Shown piece after piece: positions 57,761 through 64,000 of a stretch of 64,000 bases of DNA (position 1 is its first letter; every line of letters starts with the position of its first letter). The stretch lies in the NCBI GenBank assembly GCA_963921935.1, contig OY998176.1, forward strand, positions 94,681,415 to 94,745,414, given 5' to 3'. The DNA comes from Galeruca laticollis (taxonomy: Eukaryota; Arthropoda; Insecta; Coleoptera; Chrysomelidae). Both the position numbers and the translations under genes were made by a program. Below the pieces are notes generated by a model. The model worked only from the letters and a program-made list of their open reading frames with translations. It did not search any database and was not told the DNA's origin.

Positions 57761-59819
57761 AGTAGCTAGAGAATAAACTGTCCGCCTCTAGAAAACATGT
57801 ATAGGTAAGGGGTTGCCATGTGGTGCCCTATGGTTGAAACTAGTGGAGAGTATTCTGCTATCTAGCCACGCAATTCCATCGTCCTGGTCCCACCACCTTA
57901 ACATTAAGATTTGTCACATCGTCATGTTCGCGAGACATGACCACAGATAAGATGATACCTGGTATATAGGATGGGTTAGACCTATCCGGAATCGTCTTTA
58001 GTGTTAGTACAATTCCACGTCTACGAGACTACAGCTAATGACAATACTGCCAAGACGCTTCCTAGACTCACTTGAGCTGCCCGACGCCATCCAACCAGAA
58101 TCCCCCCACACCCCGACAAGGTTATGAGTCTCCTAGTGGGAGCGGCTGGGCATCGATTATAACTTTCTGAAATTGACTGGACATCGAGTCTCCTCTACTG
58201 GATTCTCCAAATAAACGTATGTAGTGTGGGCAAAGTGCCGTGAGAAATGATATTTCTCACAGTGTGAGCAATATATGGTTTTAAAATTAAGGCTATGAGA
58301 AATACGCTACTTTTCATAGCAGTTGTAGAAAAATAACTTTTGCCACATTTTGCACACCATGCTTCCTCTACAACGGCACAAATCTTAAGAATACTAGTAA
58401 ATAGTTGTGTAGAAAAAGTCTAGGCATCGAATATCCCCCACCGAAAATGTATACGCATCGAGGAACTGAAAAAATGTCACACTACTGGGGATTCTCCATA
58501 TAAATGTATGTAGTGTGGGCAACGTGCCGTGAGAAATAATTTTTCCCATAGTATGAGCAATATATGGTTTTGAAATTAAGGAAGCTATGACAAATACGCT
58601 ACATTTATTAGCAGTTGAGGAAAAATGTATATTAGCAGTGCAAAATTTGGGGACGATTATTCAACTTATCCATTGTCAAAATCGTAAATAACACTTGCCA
58701 TGCACTCACAAAATGAAGCACAACGAGCTGAATGACAGATGACGCTCAGATTTAACATAAGAACAGATCACAATTGTGCCACTGACCTTGCAAGCAAGCA
58801 CTCCTGATAAATAATTCCCGGGAAATAAGTGAATGTCTGTGAATAAATCAATGAATTTGTATATTATGAGTGATATGAATAACTGTAAAATATTTTTTTC
58901 ACCACGGAAAGCACATCTTTGGAAGTTACGAAGCATACTGGACTAGAAATAATACTGATTATATGAATTTGCAGCGAGATGCAGAGAGCACATTACAACA
59001 TTCATATTTTGTTGGAAAAGGCTCTTATTTCATTACAGAATAGCAGACATTATCCATGATTCTTCCTCTGAGACTGAGTTTTATTATGAAAATGTGCTGC
59101 AGCGCTATTTAGTTGGGAAAATAAATGGAACGGTTGTATTTTTTTTGCTTTCAAAAATACTGAGGAGTCTCTAAAGTTTCTCTAATGAAAATGGTAAAAG
59201 AATCGATTTATTCCAATACAGAAAGTTTCTTGGCCAATTAGAACTTCGTATCCTCCCATTAGCTAGTCAATTGGCTCCTATATTATCCTTATAACTCGAA
59301 TATTCAGTTCTTCAGGTTGAAAAGATTTAGACTTAGCATAAGAGGAGTATTCAGTGAGAACCAAACATGCTTGTGTGAAAGTAATTGTTCTTATAGTCGT
59401 TTGGTTCACAGAATGTAGTACCTAGGTACAGTGGTTCTTTGTTAGCCTCGTGACACAAGTTTTTGATAATTATTTGGATATGGAGGGAAATAAGATTCAA
59501 CAAGGTTCTCAAAACGGCCGGTGAGTAGTACATGAGTAAGTGAGAGCCGTTGTCAAACACTGCTGAGTCTGTGCAGTTTCATGTGCTTAATATTGAAGTT
59601 TCTACCAAAATTCCAGTTTCTGTTGTTAGGCTTCAAGTGACAAATAGTCGTGCATTTTTGTTGCTATATATAAATTTTTATTTTTGATGATACCTTTTCT
59701 GAAGCGTGATTATATTATTTTAATTTCACTGAATAAGCTATTATTCCGTTTCAACTACAGCCAAAATGAGAGCAATACAAAATGCGTAAATTACTGATAG
59801 TCAGTTTTAAAATTTGTCA
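57761..59819. other. Spacer with an internal direct repeat
   Basis: No gene recognised. 57880-58180 is GC-richer and may be leader DNA of the minus-strand LINE. From about 58640 onward it is ordinary AT-rich DNA. Confidence 0.4.
58200..58627. repeat. Direct repeat, about 140-bp units 287 bp apart
   Basis: GTATGTAGTGTGGGCAAAG, GTGAGCAATATATGGTTTT and ATACGCTAC blocks occur in order at 58200-58338 and again, diverged, at 58487-58627. Stretches starting GGACATCGA/GGCATCGAATA precede each, suggesting a two-unit tandem. Confidence 0.8.
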
Positions 59820-61105
59820 TATACAGGGTTATTCATTACTAATTGGAATTATTTAACAGTATAATCCTGATATTTTTTGTGAAGATTCAACCGAAAACAC
59901 GTAAATAATATGTAGCTGCTCACTGAGTTGAATGGTGTTTTGTTTAACCCAGCATTAGTCGCTATGCATAAAATCCCATCATAAGTCGTGCGTGAGAGTT
60001 TCTCTCATGTACAAAATTTTAGGAAATGAAATGGATTTCTTTTGAAAAATATAAGTTATATTTGTGAATTGCACAGTCAATATTATTATAAGTTATAGAA
60101 GAATGATGTTCATAAATCTTACAATGTCTAGATAAGATAGTAACAAAAAATCGTAAACGGTTCTGGCTTAGACAGAGTCGGATTCACTAGTGTACTATTT
60201 CGTAACACTATTATCGGCAAAAATACTAGGAGTACTGTCTGAATCTCGAGCGTTATCTGCCATTGTTGTTTGATGAATAGGCAGGTTTGGTATTTTGGCA
60301 ATGTATATCAGACCTACCTGCCTAACCTTTAACTATATAGACGTACCAACCACCACTAATACGAGTATAGGTAATTTGGGTACGAACAGAAATGATCATT
60401 ATAAGATGATTTTTTACGTTACAGGTCATTAAAGAAATTTGTGGCATATGCAACTCTGGCACTGAACCACTCATATAACATTTGTTGTAAAAGGTTTTTA
60501 CTATTTGTTTCTGATATTTTCGTGTTATTTAAACGGTAGGTACTTTTATTTAGATTATATTTTCATAACCACAATTTGTTTTTAATTCATCCATTCATTC
60601 ATTAGTTGTGTTATTTATTAATATTAGGTATTACAGTTTCATTTGCGTGTAAATGCGATCCACTGTCCCAAAACGTCGACATAGTTATTACATATTAAAA
60701 TTAAAAAAATTGCGCAGTCTCATATTTAACTCAAAATATCTCGAAAAATATTGACTTTATCGTTATGAAGAAAAAGTACGTCCGTTGCGTGAAAAGTATA
60801 AGAATCGAAAAATAGTGCTAAAATTTCTAATCCACCAGTGGCGTAGAATTAGGGAACGACTAACCTGTCATTTTCCCCTGTCGTACGTCTCTAGTAGTAC
60901 TTTTGTTTTACATAATTTAGTAGGGTGTACAGTGCCTACACTTTCTGCCAAATATGAAATGGATATGTAAGACAGTTTATATTACTGAGCACAAATGTTT
61001 TTTAAATTTCTACACAAAACACCCTGTAACTCAGTAAGCGCCTACATTTGAAGTCAGGATTCTACTGTTAAATTATTTCCATTTAATAATGAATCACCCT
61101 GTATA
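59820..61105. mobile_element. Possible non-autonomous DNA element with TATACAGGG ends
   Basis: The left end (TATACAGGGTTATTCATTAC, 59820 on) and the right end (reverse complement TATACAGGGTGATTCATTAT, ending 61105) are inverted repeats. Similarity continues for about 50 bases (GGAATTATTTAACAGTATAATCCTGA against GGAAATAATTTAACAGTAGAATCCTGA, shown in pieces). The interior has no transposase. TATA may be the end or a target duplication. Confidence 0.6.
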
Positions 61106-61394
61106 ATAAAAAATATATCTTTTAGAATGAAGGAGACGAAATAAGATTATCTCTATATAACTTCTGGATTATGTCAAGAATATTGATTATCTTTCTGGGT
61201 TTCTATTCAAACGCATAAAGGATACATTTTTACGTAACGAGCTTCTCAGTTAACCCCCAAAACTATAAAAATGGATAAAAAAAGATACAGCTGAACAAAG
61301 CCGTCAGACACAAATAGAATTCGTAAAAGTTTTCTAACCGCTTCTCTCAAGCTTTCTTGTACGATAAAGTTGGTAAATTTCATTATTGTTTCAG

Positions 61395-61600
61395 TTACGA
61401 CACCCGAGGTGGTCACGCATCGCTGGCGAAACATTGGCAGGACACCAATTTGGAGTCCAGGGCATTTTTCAGGACGATGACCGAACCTTCGACGCTCAGT
61501 ATTGATAATGTTGCAGAAAAGGATGAAGGAGAATATAGATGCAGGATAGATTTTCTCCGGTCGCCTACCAGAAATGCTAGAGTTGCTCTTAATGTCATTG
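61395..61600 (+). CDS. Internal exon of a Sidestep-family immunoglobulin protein
   Basis: The 206-bp exon lies between a pyrimidine-rich acceptor (TTATTGTTTCAG, ending 61394) and a consensus donor (GTAAGT from 61601). It enters with one base of a split codon and leaves with one base, so it does not keep the frame if skipped. It encodes YDTRGGHASLAKHW, SRAFFRTMTEPSTLSIDNVA, EKDEGEYRCRIDFLRSPTRN and ARVALNVI. DEGEYRCRIDF is the F-strand of a V-type Ig domain with the disulfide Cys, and RxSPTRN is characteristic of Sidestep proteins, surface ligands that bind Beat receptors and guide motor axons. The other Cys and other exons are outside this exon. It appears intact. Confidence 0.85.
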
Positions 61601-62229
61601 GTAAGTTATAAACTATGATTCTATCTAGTAAATTGTTGAAAATAATTTTGTAAGATATAGGATTAATAAATTAACCGTACCTCAAAATAGGATTCAGCAC
61701 ATATAATATTCTGCAGTTTTAGGGAAGTCGTTTGTCCTATTTTTGTAGGTTATCAAAAAGGAATTACTTTATTCGTTCAAATGTGCTTTTTATTCCCGAA
61801 TTCCAGAATTTTATTTTTGAATTAACTAGTCGAAAATGTTTTTGCGTTGATAGGATCTGTAAAAGTGATGAGAACTTACGCATAATTTAAAAATTATAAT
61901 TTCAATGAATACATTTTTTGTATGTTGAATAGATGAGGGTTTTACTTGATGGAGATCCATAATAAACGACGAAATAAAATCAATTAGTTGGTTTAAAACT
62001 TCATTATATTTGAACTAATGTTTAATTTAAACTTGTTGACCCAATTTGCTAACACAGTAGCTTTCTCAGAACATAAATTTTCTCATACATTCGTCAAACT
62101 TTCAAATACAATTTTTCCAGATAAAGAAGTTCAATCATTATAAAAAGGTTTTATACATAATGTTCATTTGATAACTTCAACAAACTAGGTATAGAAACAG
62201 AAATTAAATTGTTCAATTTTCCAAATCGT
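61601..62229. other. Presumed intron of the Sidestep-like gene
   Basis: AT-rich DNA after the splice donor with no recognised coding signal. Confidence 0.6.
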
Positions 62230-62239
62230 CACCCTAATT

Positions 62240-62425
62240 ATCAAACCTCGTAACTCCAATTTTGGTCAAAAATGGGATTTTTGTGCCATCTGTGAGATAA
62301 AAAAAACTACCTATTATGGAGAAAACCATGTAACTCCACATCTCTTTATTTTGATAATATGCAAAGGAGAGAAAACCTCTTAACTTCATATACATCCGCG
62401 TGCCCTAGAATACCTCGTAACTCCC
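62240..62425. repeat. Four copies of an AACCTCGTAACTCC-like motif
   Basis: The motif is at about 62245 (AACCTCGTAACTCC), 62324 (AACCATGTAACTCC), 62374 (AACCTCTTAACTTC) and 62409 (TACCTCGTAACTCC), all in direct orientation. They precede a transposase-like frame and may be subterminal binding sites. Confidence 0.75.
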
Positions 62426-62612
62426 TGAACTCTAACCTAAAAACTTTAAAAGCTGTGACAGACACAAGACAAATTTAATTATAATATTTGGTTTGATAGA
62501 ACCTTTAATAGTGTATTAATTGTGCTTTACGTTGAATAATAAAAAAAGAGAGGTAAGTCACTGGTATTACTTTTGTTCAATAGCGTTATCAAATCGTAAA
62601 TAAACTTTCAGA

Positions 62613-63864
62613 ATGTCTCGCGCTTACAGAATTTTGAAAATGGTACTCCAACATGAATTAATTTTTGAAGATTCTGTTACTGGGACCAGTGCTGTAAATA
62701 CTGATGGTGACATACCGTTATATACCATTGTAAAAAATGGTTTCCTTCCTCCTGAGAATGCACTCTCTGATTCCGACACTGCGCCCTTGTTAAATAATAT
62801 ACAACGCCCTGATGTAACAATAGAGAGTGAAGATCCAAATCATGAAAATGTATCTACCAACATTGAAAACAAAAGTGAAACTGAAGAGGAACCTTTAAAA
62901 AAAAGAAGAAAAAGAAGACATGTGAAACAGAGTACTTGGAAAAGAGAGGAAAATAAAAAAAGCGTTAATCCGGAAAGGAGTATATTGGGAAAAAAACTGG
63001 TAGACACTGGAAGGAAGTACGATATTTCAAAAGAAAAGCGAAATTTGAAAGATGTTGTTGTAAAATTTCTAAAAAAATAACGGGAAAAACAAAAAAAACA
63101 CCTTAGAATGTTATCTACTCATAGAAGACAATAGGAAAAAAATATTTATTGACTTTTGGCAATTGAATTGGAAGGAAAAACATGTATTTATTCAGCTGCA
63201 TGTGAAGGTGTCCAGTATTAAAAGACAAAGAGATATAAAAAATAAAAACAAATCAAGGAGAACCAACTCATTCATCTACTATTTACGAAAAGATAATGAG
63301 ATGATCAAGGTGTGCAAAACAATGTTTTTGGACACAATGGATATAGGGGAATGGACGGTACGCTCATGAAAACTCATTGAAAAAGAAAAGGCTGCTCATG
63401 AAGATGAGCACGTTAGTAGGCAGGAAGATAAAGGTGCAAGGCAGAAAAATAAGAGGACTTCAAGAGAAGAGAGATCAGCTATTTTGAAAGAGTCTTTGCC
63501 GAAATTGCCAAGAATGGAATCACACTACTGTCGCTCAACAACAACGAAATTGTATTTAGAACCTGTTTGGAAATCAAAACAACAATTGTATGAGGTCTAC
63601 TCTAAAGAATGGTGTCAAGAAAAACAAAGAAATCCGCTTTCAAACACCTATTTTTTTAATGGGATTAATGATTTAAATTTGAGCTTATTTCCACGTAAAA
63701 AAGAAGAATGTGACGTATGTGTCGCACGAAAAACAAATAACATAGCTCAGGATGAATACGACGTTCATCTAGAAAAGAAAAAAGAAGCTAGGATAGAAAA
63801 AGACAATGATAAAAAAGTGATAAAAACAAAGTATATACGATGGACTTGCAAGCCGTACTTTTAA
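62613..63864 (+). pseudogene. Transposase-like protein of an unassigned insect DNA transposon, decayed
   Basis: The frame from ATG 62613 is open for 155 codons and ends with a basic region (KKRRKRRHVKQSTWKREENK, KKLVDTGRKYDIS). Further pieces follow in other frames. About 63170-63369 has the fragment KVCKTMFLDTMDIGEWTV, and 63484-63864 has LPKLPRMESHYCRSTTTKLY, LEPVWKSKQQLYEVYSKEW, YFFNGINDLNLSLFPRKKEECDVC. The ESHYCR and FPRKKxxCDxC blocks recur in a large family of arthropod transposase-like proteins. I cannot assign the superfamily with confidence (Sola is one possibility). Stops and frame changes make it a pseudogene. The catalytic half after 63864 is cut off or lost. Confidence 0.6.
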
Positions 63865-64000
63865 GCCCGAAATCAAATGTTTTTTCTTCATATTATGAAA
63901 CCAAACTCGCCGTACATAATTTCACGGTTTACAACATTAAAGCTCACGATGCTAACTGCTTTATTTGGAACGAACGAATTTTTAACAAGAATTTGTCATT
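63865..64000. other. Window end, nothing assigned
   Basis: The sequence continues in the same AT-rich character. It could hold more of the transposase in another frame, which cannot be judged here. Confidence 0.4.

Overview
The window is arthropod (most likely insect) nuclear DNA. It is AT-rich, has no bacterial-style operons, and contains one spliced exon with clear acceptor and donor sites. Almost everything else is transposable elements of families typical of insect genomes: Ginger, hAT, Tc1, errantivirus (gypsy-type), RTE-, CR1-, I- and R1-like non-LTR elements, Penelope, MULE, piggyBac and foldback DNA. I cannot name the species. The element mix resembles beetle genomes, but that is an impression and not a measurement.

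Layout. 316-5151: a decayed Ginger element with 193-bp inverted repeats, split by a nearly intact hAT element (2202-4883, perfect 8-bp target duplication). 6554-15407: a Tc1 element whose transposase is cut by a complete but mutated errantivirus-type LTR element (7721-15011, minus strand: two 205-bp LTRs, tRNA-Ser-like primer site, gag, pol, env). 17.3 kb: an unrecognised open frame. 18.2-20.9 kb: minus-strand RTE-like element. 22.2-25.3 kb: Penelope-like element whose 832-codon frame carries one stop and starts inside a perfect 33-bp inverted repeat. 25.9-26.1 kb: a palindromic Penelope-like terminal repeat. 30.4-31.7 kb: MULE transposase remnant with a FLYWCH finger. 31.7-36.6 kb: minus-strand I-like LINE interrupted by a second Penelope element (31964-33971) with a 17-bp target duplication and hammerhead-like motifs. 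38.2-39.4 kb: broken piggyBac transposase. 39.4-41.1 kb: a 1.65-kb GC-richer foldback with internal direct repeats. 41.2-45.4 kb: plus-strand CR1-like LINE with ORF1 and ORF2. 45.9-48.5 kb: piggyBac element with TTAA duplications and subterminal repeats. 49.5-51.8 kb: 5'-truncated CR1-like LINE. 52.3-53.0 kb: three-unit tandem repeat. 53.1-53.6 kb: LTR-retrotransposon integrase tail. 53.7-57.8 kb: minus-strand R1-like LINE pieces with a DUF4780-like frame, interrupted by a satellite-like array at 55.1-56.0 kb. 59.8-61.1 kb: possible non-autonomous DNA element.

Host gene. A single plus-strand 206-bp exon (61395-61600) encodes part of an immunoglobulin V-type domain of the Sidestep family of neuronal surface proteins. 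No neighbouring exon is visible, so much of the window may be intron or flank of that gene. 62.2-63.9 kb: a further decayed transposase, preceded by four copies of a short repeated motif.

The elements do not work together as a pathway. The biology is a record of nested insertion. The most unusual structures are the large foldback, the repeated Penelope palindromes with ribozyme-like cores, and the repeat arrays inside dead elements. I did not find a clearly new gene system. Boundaries without a stated target duplication are approximate.
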